DNA of 7,943 bases from Melaminivora alkalimesophila (GCF_000282995.1 NZ_ALEE01000023.1:1-7943); one strand, 5' to 3'. Shown: positions 1 through 6,345, numbered from the stretch's first letter. The notes: generated by a model not told the origin, from the letters alone. Made by a program: numbers and translations.

Positions 1-27
1 CGGGTCAAGAGCTGGCTGCAGCGCTGA
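1..27 (+). CDS. Possible 3' end of a convergent plus-strand gene
   Basis: Reading from base 1, the plus strand gives RVKSWLQR followed by TGA at 25-27. This is a plausible hydrophilic, basic C-terminus. A short hairpin begins immediately after the stop, and the minus-strand operon ends at 65, so a convergent arrangement would leave a 37-base gap. No start codon with a ribosome binding site is visible on the minus strand between 64 and 1, which argues against the minus-strand operon simply continuing here. Eight codons are far too few to name a product, and the frame is only guessed. Confidence 0.25.
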   Translation, partial: RVKSWLQR

Positions 28-46
28 GGCCGACCGCAGGTTGGCC
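28..46 (+). terminator. Short hairpin after the putative plus-strand stop
   Basis: GGCCGACC (28-35) and GGTTGGCC (39-46) pair over 8 bp around a GCA loop, with one G-U wobble in plus-strand RNA. In minus-strand RNA the same position is a C-A mismatch, so the structure fits plus-strand transcription better. No T-run follows, so intrinsic termination is doubtful. It may simply be an mRNA 3'-end structure. Confidence 0.25.
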
Positions 47-64
47 CGAGGCTGCCGACGAGAC

Positions 65-670
65 TCAGCCGCTCCGATAGCCCGGCACCGTCCAATAGCG
101 CAGCTGTTGCATCAACCGGCGGCGCCAGCGCTGGGCCGGCGTCAGTGCCGGCTGGCGGAACACGCCCACGGTATCGCCCCAGGGCGCGCTCTCCGGGTCG
201 GCGTGCGGCTCCCAGTCCGTACTGACCTGTAGCAATTCCATGCCCGTGTACTTGGCCAGGGCGCGATAGGCGTCCGGGTAGAAGCGCCAACAATCCTGTG
301 GATAGCGATGCTCCGGCCCGCGCGAGGGCGCCAGCAGGAAGATGAGACCGCCCGGCTTGAGCACCCGCGCCATCTCCATCCAGGTCAGCCAGAAGAACTC
401 CACATGCTCGAAGGCCTGGCCGGAGACGATCACGTCCACCGAGTGGCTAGGCAGCGGCAAGCGGTAGGGCGAGCGCAACACCACGTCCACGTTCGGCCCC
501 GCAGCCAGATCCACGCCCGTGTACCTCCACGCCGGGTGCAGGAAGAACTGCTTGTAGCTGCCATTCACGTCATAACTGCCGATATCGACGATGTGCAGCG
601 GCGCCTGCGTGCGGTCCGAGAGATACTTGTGGACCAGCCCTTGCACGTGGGCCAGCGAACTTGCGTGCAT
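65..670 (-). CDS. SAM-dependent methyltransferase, 201 aa, last gene of the polysaccharide export unit
   Basis: This is a class I (Rossmann-fold) S-adenosylmethionine-dependent methyltransferase, probably cytoplasmic. Motif I is HIVDIGSYDVNGSY (about residues 26-39). An acidic residue after strand 2 lies in YTGVDLAAG (50-58), where D54 should hold the SAM ribose. The block VDVIVSGQAFEHVEFF (78-93) and the motif ARVLKPGGLIFLLAPS (101-116) complete the Methyltransf_11-like core. The stretch HRYPQDCWRFYPDAYRAL (121-138) is of a type I associate with methyltransferases in O-antigen and capsule clusters. The ATG start is supported by GAGGAG five bases upstream. It starts 26 bases after the preceding methyltransferase and is not similar to it beyond the general fold, so the two are not a recent duplication. 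Methylation of a sugar in the exported polysaccharide is inferred from position only. The acceptor, and whether O- or C-methylation occurs, cannot be read from the sequence. Confidence 0.85.
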   Translation of the reverse strand: MHASSLAHVQGLVHKYLSDRTQAPLHIVDIGSYDVNGSYKQFFLHPAWRYTGVDLAAGPNVDVVLRSPYRLPLPSHSVDVIVSGQAFEHVEFFWLTWMEMARVLKPGGLIFLLAPSRGPEHRYPQDCWRFYPDAYRALAKYTGMELLQVSTDWEPHADPESAPWGDTVGVFRQPALTPAQRWRRRLMQQLRYWTVPGYRSG

Positions 671-675
671 TCCGT

Positions 676-681
676 CTCCTC
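676..681 (-). promoter_or_regulatory. Ribosome binding site of the 201-aa methyltransferase
   Basis: GAGGAG on the minus strand, five bases before the ATG at 670. It lies inside the 26-base gap after the preceding stop codon and fixes this start. It is the strongest Shine-Dalgarno in the four-gene unit. Confidence 0.75.
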
Positions 682-696
682 AGTGAACCGCGGCGC

Positions 697-1587
697 TCAC
701 GGCTTCTCCAACACATAGGCATCCTGGTGGTGCCAGAAATGCTGTGGTGAGAACCGCAGCAACCGGGCACCGGGCAGGTGCTCGGCAATGCGCGCCCGCA
801 CATACGCTTCGGACGTGAAGGCCGTCCCGTATTCCTGCCCGTCGATGGCGCTCGACTCGCTCGATGGCGTGAAGAAATAGCCTTCGGCGTCGAGCGTCAC
901 GCCCTGCTTGCGCACTGCCTCGGCCCCATGTGTGGTGAAGACCAGCGCCCCCCCAGGCGCCACCATGCCGTAGAGGCGGCGCAACCAGCGCGACCAGGTG
1001 GCCGGCGGCAGATGGCTGAACAGCGAGAGCACGAACACCACATCGTGCTGCCGCTCCCAGCGCACGTCCTCGGGCACTGCTGCGGACACAAAGCCCTCGA
1101 CCCCGAAGGCATCCCGGGCGAAGGCCACCGCATCCGCCACCACGTCCGAGACCACCACCCGCTGCGCCCCCAGCGCTTTCACCAGATGGCGCGTGAAACG
1201 CCCATGCCCGCTGGCGAACTCCAGGAAGCTGCGGGCCTGCAGCAGCGGATGGCCGGCCTGCTCCAGCAACAGCACCAGCTCGGCCAGGGTCCGCCAGCCA
1301 TCCGCCAAGTAGTCGCGAATAGGGTTCAAGCTCGACGGATGGGCCGCGAAGAAACGGTAGATGTCGTCGGCTTCGGAGATCTCGCAGGGGCAACCCATCC
1401 ATTGCCCATAGGACAAGGCCGGAAAACGGCGCTCGATCAGGTTGTGCGCCGCCAGCCGCGTGGCCGGCGCGTCGCGCGCTTCCACCAGCAGGGGGCCGGC
1501 GCCCTCCAGGTCGCCGCGCTCCAGCAGGGTCCGCGCTTGCGCGAGCGGGTCGCGCTCCGGCGCGGTTGGGGTTTCAGGAAGCATCAT
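697..1587 (-). CDS. SAM-dependent methyltransferase with an N-terminal extension, 296 aa
   Basis: A class I SAM methyltransferase fold occupies roughly residues 115-296. Motif I is FLEFASGHGRFTRHL (121-135), with an acidic residue in VVVSDVVADA (144-153). HDVVFVLSLFSHLPPATW (181-198) and MVAPGGALVFTTHG (208-221) form the later core strands. The first 110 residues are a mostly helical region without a recognised domain. It contains two cysteines in WMGCPCEIS (63-71) and may bind the acceptor or a partner. I chose the ATG at 1587, which is followed directly by a second ATG at 1584. A weak GAGTGG lies upstream, and the longer open frame to 1740 would run back into wzt in an implausible reading frame. 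The gene follows wzt by 43 bases. Its place between the Wzm/Wzt exporter and another methyltransferase suggests methylation of the exported glycan, possibly at its end, but the substrate is unknown. Confidence 0.85.
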   Translation of the reverse strand: MMLPETPTAPERDPLAQARTLLERGDLEGAGPLLVEARDAPATRLAAHNLIERRFPALSYGQWMGCPCEISEADDIYRFFAAHPSSLNPIRDYLADGWRTLAELVLLLEQAGHPLLQARSFLEFASGHGRFTRHLVKALGAQRVVVSDVVADAVAFARDAFGVEGFVSAAVPEDVRWERQHDVVFVLSLFSHLPPATWSRWLRRLYGMVAPGGALVFTTHGAEAVRKQGVTLDAEGYFFTPSSESSAIDGQEYGTAFTSEAYVRARIAEHLPGARLLRFSPQHFWHHQDAYVLEKP

Positions 1588-1630
1588 CGTTCCACTCGAA
1601 TGGGCGCATGGAAAAAAAGAGAGACAGCGA

Positions 1631-2884
1631 TCAGGTCCAGGTATGCGGCAGGCGCACGAGCCCTGGCATGAGCGTGGGCGAGACGAAGCGGAAATGCTGG
1701 TAGTGCAGCCACGCATCGTAGAGCACCAGCCCGCTCTCATCGAACAGATAGGCGCTGACCACGTACTCGCCGCTGTGCAGCGGCAGCTGCGGAAAAGTCA
1801 ACACCGCCTGCCAGGTGCCGTCCGGCAGCCGGACCGGGCGGGCGCCCTCCTCATGCGTGGCCAGCGATGTGATGCCCGTGCCCTTCGATTGCTCGATCAT
1901 GAAGCCCAGGTTCGGACACTCATCGCCCCGGCCCCGGGCGATGAAAGTGACCACCAGGTCACTCCCCTCCAGCAGCGGCGGCGTACCTTCGCCCAGGCCG
2001 GAGATGGTCACCGACAACAGGTTGGCGCCGTGCCCGGCCGCTTCCTGGCCCGCGGATACGGGCGCACCGGCTGCCGGCTGCGTGCCCTCCAAGGCCGCGG
2101 CTGGGGAATGATCGGCAGCACCTTCCCCGGCTCGCAAGCGGCTGTGCAGCTCGTAGGCACCCATCACGGCCTCGGTCGGCCCCATCTCGGCGATGCGCCC
2201 ACCGTTGAGCCAGATCGCCTGGTCGCAAAGGTGGCGGATGTGGTAGGAGCTGTGCGAGCAGAACAGGATGGTGCAGCCCGCATCGCGGAACGCCATGATG
2301 CGCTCCACGCATTTCTTCTGGAAGTGCTGGTCACCCACGGCCAGCGCCTCGTCGATGATCAGTACATCCGGCTGCACCGCCGTCACCAGGGCGAAGGCCA
2401 GGCGCACCGTCATCCCCGAGGAATAGGTCTTGACCGGCCGGTCGAGCGCCTCGCCCAATTCGGAGAAAGCCACGATCTCCGGCTCCAGGCGCGCCATCTC
2501 CTCGCGGTCGATGCCGATCAGACTGCCACCGAAGTACAGATTGTCGCGGCCGCTGAAATCCGGGTGAAAGCCCGCTCCCAGCTCCAGGATCGCCGTGACC
2601 CGGCCCACGCGCTCCACCGTGCCGGTGGTGGGCTGCATGGTGCCCGCCAACAGCTTGAGCAGTGAACTCTTGCCCGCTCCGTTGTCGCCCACCACGCCGA
2701 TGCATTGCCCACGGCGCAGCTCGAAGGACACGTCGCGCAGCGCCCAGTGGCTGCGGTGGCGCGCCCGGCTGCTGAACAAGGCCTTGAAGCGTTCGCGCGG
2801 CGAAGCGTAGAGCCGGTATTCCTTGCCCACCCCCTGAACGCGCAGCACCAATGGCGTCTGTCCCGGATTCATCGCGCTGGTCAT
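1631..2884 (-). CDS. wzt: ATP-binding subunit of an O-antigen/polysaccharide ABC exporter, with C-terminal glycan-binding-like domain
   Basis: This is the ATPase that drives export of lipid-linked polysaccharide across the inner membrane together with the adjacent Wzm permease. The nucleotide-binding domain covers about residues 10-250: Walker A GDNGAGKSS (66-74), ABC signature YSSGM (154-158), Walker B VLIIDE (174-179) and H-loop His211. The segment GRVTAILELGAGFHPDFSGR (94-113) and the phrase EALAVGD (179-185) are typical of the Wzt/TagH subgroup. An Ala/Pro/Gly-rich linker (about 250-285) leads to a beta-rich C-terminal domain (about 286-417) matching the Wzt-C type. In known Wzt-C systems this domain recognises a chemically capped non-reducing end of the O-chain. 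At 417 aa the length fits Wzt with this extra domain. The ATG at 2884 is five bases after the wzm stop, so translational coupling is likely. The ATG at 2872 is an alternative, and neither has a strong Shine-Dalgarno. Confidence 0.93.
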   Translation of the reverse strand: MTSAMNPGQTPLVLRVQGVGKEYRLYASPRERFKALFSSRARHRSHWALRDVSFELRRGQCIGVVGDNGAGKSSLLKLLAGTMQPTTGTVERVGRVTAILELGAGFHPDFSGRDNLYFGGSLIGIDREEMARLEPEIVAFSELGEALDRPVKTYSSGMTVRLAFALVTAVQPDVLIIDEALAVGDQHFQKKCVERIMAFRDAGCTILFCSHSSYHIRHLCDQAIWLNGGRIAEMGPTEAVMGAYELHSRLRAGEGAADHSPAAALEGTQPAAGAPVSAGQEAAGHGANLLSVTISGLGEGTPPLLEGSDLVVTFIARGRGDECPNLGFMIEQSKGTGITSLATHEEGARPVRLPDGTWQAVLTFPQLPLHSGEYVVSAYLFDESGLVLYDAWLHYQHFRFVSPTLMPGLVRLPHTWT

Positions 2885-2889
2885 CCCGC

Positions 2890-3690
2890 TCAGAGCCAAT
2901 CCACCAACTGGTCGCGGCTGCGCGGCACCAGCAATGAGAGCAGCGCCGCCAGCGCCATGATCCACAACGCCAGCGCCGCCCACACCTGCGCGGGCGGCCA
3001 CGCGCCCTGCAACAATGCCGATTGCAGCCCGGCGACCACCGGCGTCATCGGATTGGCCCACAGCACCCAGCGCCACGCGGGTGGAAACAGCGCCATGGGA
3101 AACAGCACCGGCGAGATGAAAATCCCGATGGACAGCGCAAAACCCACCAGCTGCACCACGTCGCGCAGCGCCGCTGCCATGATCGCCAGCGCATAGGCCA
3201 GCAGGAAAGCCAGCAGGGCCTGCAGCAGCAACAGCGGAAGCACCGCCAGCACAGGCAGCGCAAAACGGTGCACGGGCGCGTAGGCCAGCGCCAGCAGCAG
3301 CAGCAGCGGCCCATACACCACCGTGCTGGCCAGCACCGTGCGCGCCGGGAACAGGACCGGCGGCAGGGCGTTCTTGTGCAGCAGGCCCCCCGCCTCGATC
3401 AGGCTGCTGGTGCCGCGCCCCACCGCGTCGCAAAAGGCCATCCACGGCAGCGAACCCACGATGAGGTAGGTGCCCACCCGGCCCGTGGGCGCGTTATCGC
3501 CCAGGCGCATGGCGAACACCACGTCGAACACCAGGTAGTAGGCCGCCACGGTGAGCAGCGGCTGCACATAGGCCCATAGCACGCCGGCCGCCGAGCCCTG
3601 GTAGCGTGCGGCCACCTCGCGCAGCGTCAGCACCCACACCAGGCCGCGCAGGCGACGCAGATGGGAGAGCTCGGAAAACAAGGCGGCCAT
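2890..3690 (-). CDS. wzm: Membrane subunit of an O-antigen/polysaccharide ABC exporter
   Basis: A 266-residue ABC-2 type permease. It has a short cytoplasmic N-terminus with TLREVAARYQGSAAG (22-36), characteristic of this family. About six hydrophobic segments follow (roughly 36-60, 75-92, 113-139, 143-170, 178-203 and 235-255). Family-like phrases include ALRDVVQLVGFALSIGIFIS (174-193) and NPMTPVVAGLQSALL (213-227). With Wzt it should form the inner-membrane channel exporting undecaprenyl-linked O-polysaccharide or a related surface glycan. The length is normal for Wzm. The ATG at 3690 is preferred. A TTG at 3756 would add 22 mostly arginine residues encoded by a GC-rich hairpin, which looks artificial. 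No good Shine-Dalgarno precedes 3690 (the upstream bases are GCAAATCC), so initiation may be weak. It is the first gene of the four-gene unit. Confidence 0.92.
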   Translation of the reverse strand: MAALFSELSHLRRLRGLVWVLTLREVAARYQGSAAGVLWAYVQPLLTVAAYYLVFDVVFAMRLGDNAPTGRVGTYLIVGSLPWMAFCDAVGRGTSSLIEAGGLLHKNALPPVLFPARTVLASTVVYGPLLLLLALAYAPVHRFALPVLAVLPLLLLQALLAFLLAYALAIMAAALRDVVQLVGFALSIGIFISPVLFPMALFPPAWRWVLWANPMTPVVAGLQSALLQGAWPPAQVWAALALWIMALAALLSLLVPRSRDQLVDWL

Positions 3691-3705
3691 GGATTTGCAA
3701 AGACG

Positions 3706-3742
3706 GCGGCGGAGGCGGCATCGACCACGCCGCCTCCGCCGC
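3706..3742 (-). terminator. Perfect 14-bp GC-rich hairpin between the PPIase gene and wzm
   Basis: GCGGCGGAGGCGGC (3706-3719) pairs perfectly with GCCGCCTCCGCCGC (3729-3742) around a 9-base loop. In the minus direction it begins 17 bases after the PPIase stop, the usual place for a terminator. The following bases read CGTCTTTGCAAAT, with only a broken T-tract, so termination may be partial. The structure ends 15 bases before the wzm ATG and would form part of that gene's leader if transcripts read through. Confidence 0.6.
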
Positions 3743-3759
3743 ACGTGGGGAAGCAAGAA

Positions 3760-4644
3760 TCAGCGCATCTTATCGGCAAAGGCCTGGATTGCGTCGTCCT
3801 TGTACTCGGCGTCCTTGAGCAGGGCCGCGGCCTTGGCCGCGCGCTTCTCGCCCAGGATGCGCGTGCGCGCCTCGCGCATGAGTTCCTCGCGTACTTCCTC
3901 GAAGGGACGCTTGTCCGCCGGGCGGCGCTCCACCAACTGGATGAGGTGCCAGCCGAACTGCGTCTTCACCGGCTCGCTCAGTCCGCCAGGCTCCATTGCC
4001 TTCAACGCCGCGTCGAACTCGGGAACCATCCGGCCTTCGGGGAAAAACCCCAGATCGCCCCCCTTTCTGCCGGAGCCCGGGTCCTGTGAGTGCTCCTTGG
4101 CCAGCTCTTCGAAATCGGCGCCGCCCTTGAGCTCGGCGAGCAGCGCCTCAGCCCGGGCCCTGGATTCGTCGCCTTCGCCCGCGATCAGGATGTGGCGCGC
4201 ATGGGTCTGCGCCGGCACCTCGAAGCGCTTCGCTTCTGCCTGGTATTTGCCGCGGGCGTAGGACTCCAGCGCTGCCTCGTCGGCCTCGTTGTCCGCGTCA
4301 ACTTGCAACATGCGCGCTTCGGAGAGCACGCGCTCGTCGTTGATGCGACGCAGTGCCTGCACCTCCGGCGTGGCCGCCAGGCCGTTCGCCTCGGCTTCCT
4401 GCGCCAGCAGGCGGCGCACCATCAGGGTCTTGAGGATCAGCTGTACGGTATCGGGCTTGGCGAGCACGTTCGCACGCGCCTGCGGCGGCACGCGCTGCAA
4501 CTCTGCCGCAAGGTCCTTTTCGGTGACTTGGGCACCGCCCGGCGTTTGCATGAGTACCGCGTCCTGGGCGACGGCAACGCCGGCGCAGGACGTCGCGAGC
4601 ACGAGCGCGGCCCAGTGGCGATGCCAATGGCAAGAGATTTTCAT
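3760..4644 (-). CDS. Periplasmic parvulin-type peptidyl-prolyl cis-trans isomerase (PpiC/SurA-like), 294 aa
   Basis: A secreted foldase expected to isomerise X-Pro bonds in exported proteins in the periplasm. A Sec signal peptide occupies about residues 1-26, with likely cleavage at AGVAVA|QDA. A helical SurA-N/PrsA-like region follows (about 38-135). The single parvulin domain (about 144-240) shows THARHIL (147-153), DPGSGRKGGDLGFFPEG (188-204), the region around MVPEFDAAL (206-214) and FGWHLIQL (230-237). A charged helical tail with GEKRAAKAAALLKDAE (265-280) closes the protein. There is one parvulin domain, against two in SurA. The ATG at 4644 is chosen because it starts the signal peptide; the longer open frame to 4830 crosses a terminator. 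No strong Shine-Dalgarno is seen. The gene lies between a secreted surface protein and a polysaccharide exporter, with terminator-like hairpins on both sides, so it may be transcribed alone. A chaperone role for the neighbouring surface protein is inference. Confidence 0.9.
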   Translation of the reverse strand: MKISCHWHRHWAALVLATSCAGVAVAQDAVLMQTPGGAQVTEKDLAAELQRVPPQARANVLAKPDTVQLILKTLMVRRLLAQEAEANGLAATPEVQALRRINDERVLSEARMLQVDADNEADEAALESYARGKYQAEAKRFEVPAQTHARHILIAGEGDESRARAEALLAELKGGADFEELAKEHSQDPGSGRKGGDLGFFPEGRMVPEFDAALKAMEPGGLSEPVKTQFGWHLIQLVERRPADKRPFEEVREELMREARTRILGEKRAAKAAALLKDAEYKDDAIQAFADKMR

Positions 4645-4710
4645 GGTCAATGCTATAGCTTCTGAGCGAATGGACACGGTGCATAACCTCAGGGCCGCAC
4701 ACCGAAACGA

Positions 4711-4736
4711 AAAAAGGCGGGATGCCCCGCCTTTTT
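4711..4736 (-). terminator. Rho-independent terminator of the surface-protein gene
   Basis: AAAAAGGCGGG (4711-4721) and CCCGCCTTTTT (4726-4736) form a perfect 11-bp stem with a 4-base loop, 35 bases past the stop of the 500-aa gene. The minus-strand transcript ends in six U residues. The A/T symmetry would also allow termination of plus-strand transcription. This is the clearest terminator in the window and separates the surface-protein gene from the PPIase gene. Confidence 0.92.
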
Positions 4737-4771
4737 CGAGCAGCCTCGCGGCCCCTCCTATGCCATCCGTA

Positions 4772-6274
4772 TCAGGGACGGATGTAGCGATGGCTCCAGC
4801 CGGTGTTGAAGTTGCCGGAGGTACCTGCACCCACGTCGGGATTGTAAGCCGACACGAAAGCCTGACCCAGGATGGGGAGGCCAGAATTTGCCGCTACGCC
4901 AGGAGTGACAAGCTTCAGCCAACCGTTGGTGTAGGCCAAATCGATGTCCTTGACGGCCACGTTGGCGCCCAGCACTCCGGACGTGGTTGCGCCAGAGTTG
5001 TTGAAGCTCAGCACGCTGGTCTCACCACAGAACAGAACCGGCTTGCCTGGCTCGCTCGGGGAGATCACGACTTCATCGGGTGCCGCAGGCTGACGCTCTT
5101 CACGATCCCAAGGGCTGCTCGTGATGTCGGTCACGCACAGCTTGTCCTCCGACATTTGGGTGTTGGCGTTAGTGAAGTGGCGCTCGTTATCAGCGTTATA
5201 CACCGGCGCAGGTCCGCCAACCGCCTTGTAGTCCACTGCAACAGCATAGCGACGCGTAGGCATCGAGAACACCCAGTCGGTGGCAGCGAAGATGGTCGGC
5301 TCCGTCCAGTACTCGTTCATCACGGCAGTGGCTTCAATGGCCTTGGCCAGCAGGTCAGCCTGCTGCGAGGGCGTACCAGCAGCAATATTGGTGTAGGGCG
5401 TCGACATGTCGGGCAGGTCGTACAGCGCGCCCTTCACCACCGGAGTTGCGCCCTGCATCAGCGGGTCAGCTGTGAAAGCAGCAGCCTGGGTGGCAGTGAT
5501 CGCAGTGCTGGTCTGCGGGAAATAGACGACGTTGCCCTTGGCAGGCTTTCCGGCAGCATCGACAGCTTCGATCGCCGCAGCTTGACCACCCCATGCCACG
5601 GACTTGGGCACATTGATGATCGTCCAGTTGGCTGCCAGGCCAGTCGTGGGTGCTGCCAAGCCGATGGTTGGGCCTGTCAACGTGGCATTGTCGGTGTCGG
5701 TGTTGAGCAAGGTCCAGGCGGTGCCAGAACAGGGTGCCACGCCATTGCTATGCTTGATGTTCGGGAACAGGGCAGCCGTGGAAGGGATGTCTGCCATGTT
5801 GAAGATCTCGATGTAGCCTTCACGCGTGTTGTTGGCGCGCACATCCTCATCGCCATTCAGGCGAGCAGTCACGAAGGGCGTCGTGTTGAGTGTGTTCTTG
5901 GCCGGCTTGGTGCAGCTGTTGTCGTGAGTCGTCAGGTAAGCCTTGCCGTTCGGGTCAGCGCTGACGTTGGCCGTCCAAACGTCGCCGGGCGACAGGAAGA
6001 CCTGGAAGTCATACACGTCATCGGAGTTGGCGGCGCCGCGGAAGCGCACTTTCACCGCCTTGCCGTTCTTCTCATCGGTGTTGATGATCGACAGCAGCGT
6101 GCTGTTGCCAGCCTGAGCAGAGTAGTAAGGCACCACCAGCATGTGGCCCGTACCGGTATTGCCGAACCGCAGGGTGGTGGCATCAGCGCCAGTCAGGTTA
6201 GTCACAGCATGTGCGCTACCAGCGAAGCCGACGACGGCTGCAGCAATGCTCAATGCGAGAACATTTTTTTTCAT
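4772..6274 (-). CDS. Secreted cell-surface (S-layer-like) protein, 500 aa
   Basis: An exported protein of unknown function that resembles betaproteobacterial proteins usually labelled cell surface protein. A clear Sec signal peptide spans residues 1-23 (MKKN, then a hydrophobic core, then GSAHA), leaving a mature protein of about 477 residues. No lipobox, C-terminal membrane anchor, PEP-CTERM or LPXTG sorting signal is seen, and it ends SHRYIRP. The mature chain is rich in Thr, Asn, Ala and Gly and appears beta-rich. N-terminal blocks such as TGHMLVVPYYSAQAGNSTLL (42-61) and VKVRFRGAANSDDVYDFQVF (74-93) look like the conserved core of the family. Four cysteines (121, 182, 380, 416) could form two disulfides, consistent with folding in the periplasm before export by a type II system. 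The start is fixed by CTGGAG six bases before the ATG. One sampled line of the gene is 57% GC, against 65% for a sampled line of wzm. Together with its own leader and terminator this suggests a strongly expressed single gene. The S-layer assignment is inference. Confidence 0.75.
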   Translation of the reverse strand: MKKNVLALSIAAAVVGFAGSAHAVTNLTGADATTLRFGNTGTGHMLVVPYYSAQAGNSTLLSIINTDEKNGKAVKVRFRGAANSDDVYDFQVFLSPGDVWTANVSADPNGKAYLTTHDNSCTKPAKNTLNTTPFVTARLNGDEDVRANNTREGYIEIFNMADIPSTAALFPNIKHSNGVAPCSGTAWTLLNTDTDNATLTGPTIGLAAPTTGLAANWTIINVPKSVAWGGQAAAIEAVDAAGKPAKGNVVYFPQTSTAITATQAAAFTADPLMQGATPVVKGALYDLPDMSTPYTNIAAGTPSQQADLLAKAIEATAVMNEYWTEPTIFAATDWVFSMPTRRYAVAVDYKAVGGPAPVYNADNERHFTNANTQMSEDKLCVTDITSSPWDREERQPAAPDEVVISPSEPGKPVLFCGETSVLSFNNSGATTSGVLGANVAVKDIDLAYTNGWLKLVTPGVAANSGLPILGQAFVSAYNPDVGAGTSGNFNTGWSHRYIRP

Positions 6275-6280
6275 GAAAAA

Positions 6281-6286
6281 CTCCAG
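6281..6286 (-). promoter_or_regulatory. Ribosome binding site of the surface-protein gene
   Basis: CTGGAG on the minus strand, six bases (TTTTTC) before the ATG at 6274. It decides this start over an upstream in-frame codon at 6307, which would place eleven extra residues before an ideal signal peptide. The A/T-rich spacer and early lysine codons (AAA AAA AAT) should leave the start unstructured and favour efficient initiation. Confidence 0.8.
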
Positions 6287-6300
6287 TTGGTAAGTCGTTT

Positions 6301-6331
6301 GGCGCAACTAAGGATAGAGGTTGATTACGCC
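6301..6331 (-). promoter_or_regulatory. Stem-loop in the 5' leader of the surface-protein gene
   Basis: In minus-strand RNA, GGCGUAA (6331-6325) can pair with UUGCGCC (6307-6301) over 7 bp including one U-G wobble, with a 17-base loop. If transcription starts about seven bases after the putative -10 box, this hairpin would sit at the very 5' end of the message, where such structures can protect an mRNA from decay. The role is inferred from position. No known riboswitch is recognised. Confidence 0.35.
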
Positions 6332-6336
6332 TTGAA

Positions 6337-6345
6337 ATCCTAGCA
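6337..6345 (-). promoter_or_regulatory. Possible extended -10 promoter of the surface-protein gene
   Basis: TGCTAGGAT on the minus strand matches the extended -10 pattern TGnTAnnnT, with TAGGAT as the hexamer. No convincing -35 hexamer lies 16-18 bases upstream (ACAAGA at a 17-base spacing). A start near 6330 would give a leader of about 55 bases. Another -10-like TATAGA at 6413-6418 also lacks a matching -35. Confidence 0.3.

Noticed and set aside
1612..1618. Run of seven T on the minus strand between wzt and the methyltransferase, as a terminator
   Set aside because: No stable hairpin precedes the run; only a 4-bp weak stem follows it. The two genes are more likely co-transcribed.
1588..1740. 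N-terminal extension of the 296-aa methyltransferase to 347 aa
   Set aside because: It overlaps the end of wzt, has composition unlike the rest of the protein, and a double ATG at 1587/1584 follows the wzt stop at a natural distance.
1442..2665. Plus-strand open frame of 407 codons opposite wzt and the 296-aa methyltransferase
   Set aside because: The protein is rich in Arg, His, Gln and Ala, as expected of an antisense frame in GC-rich DNA. The minus strand carries intact Walker and ABC signature motifs.
3285..3307. CAG/GCAGC triplet run as a microsatellite
   Set aside because: It encodes a run of leucines in a membrane segment of Wzm and is explained by codon bias (CTG) for Leu.
2885..3445. 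N-terminal extension of wzt to give a 604-aa protein
   Set aside because: The extra 187 residues are an out-of-frame reading of wzm. The ABC domain begins normally after the ATG at 2884, five bases past the wzm stop.
4652..4657. TATAGC as a -10 box for the PPIase gene
   Set aside because: It lies about eight bases from the ATG, leaving no room for a leader, and no -35 hexamer occurs at a suitable distance.
4289..6343. Long plus-strand open frame of 684 codons opposite the surface protein and the start of the PPIase gene
   Set aside because: It is antisense to two well-supported genes with signal peptides and crosses the terminator at 4711-4736. Its translation has no recognisable domain and it has no start site with a Shine-Dalgarno. 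High GC commonly produces such shadow frames.
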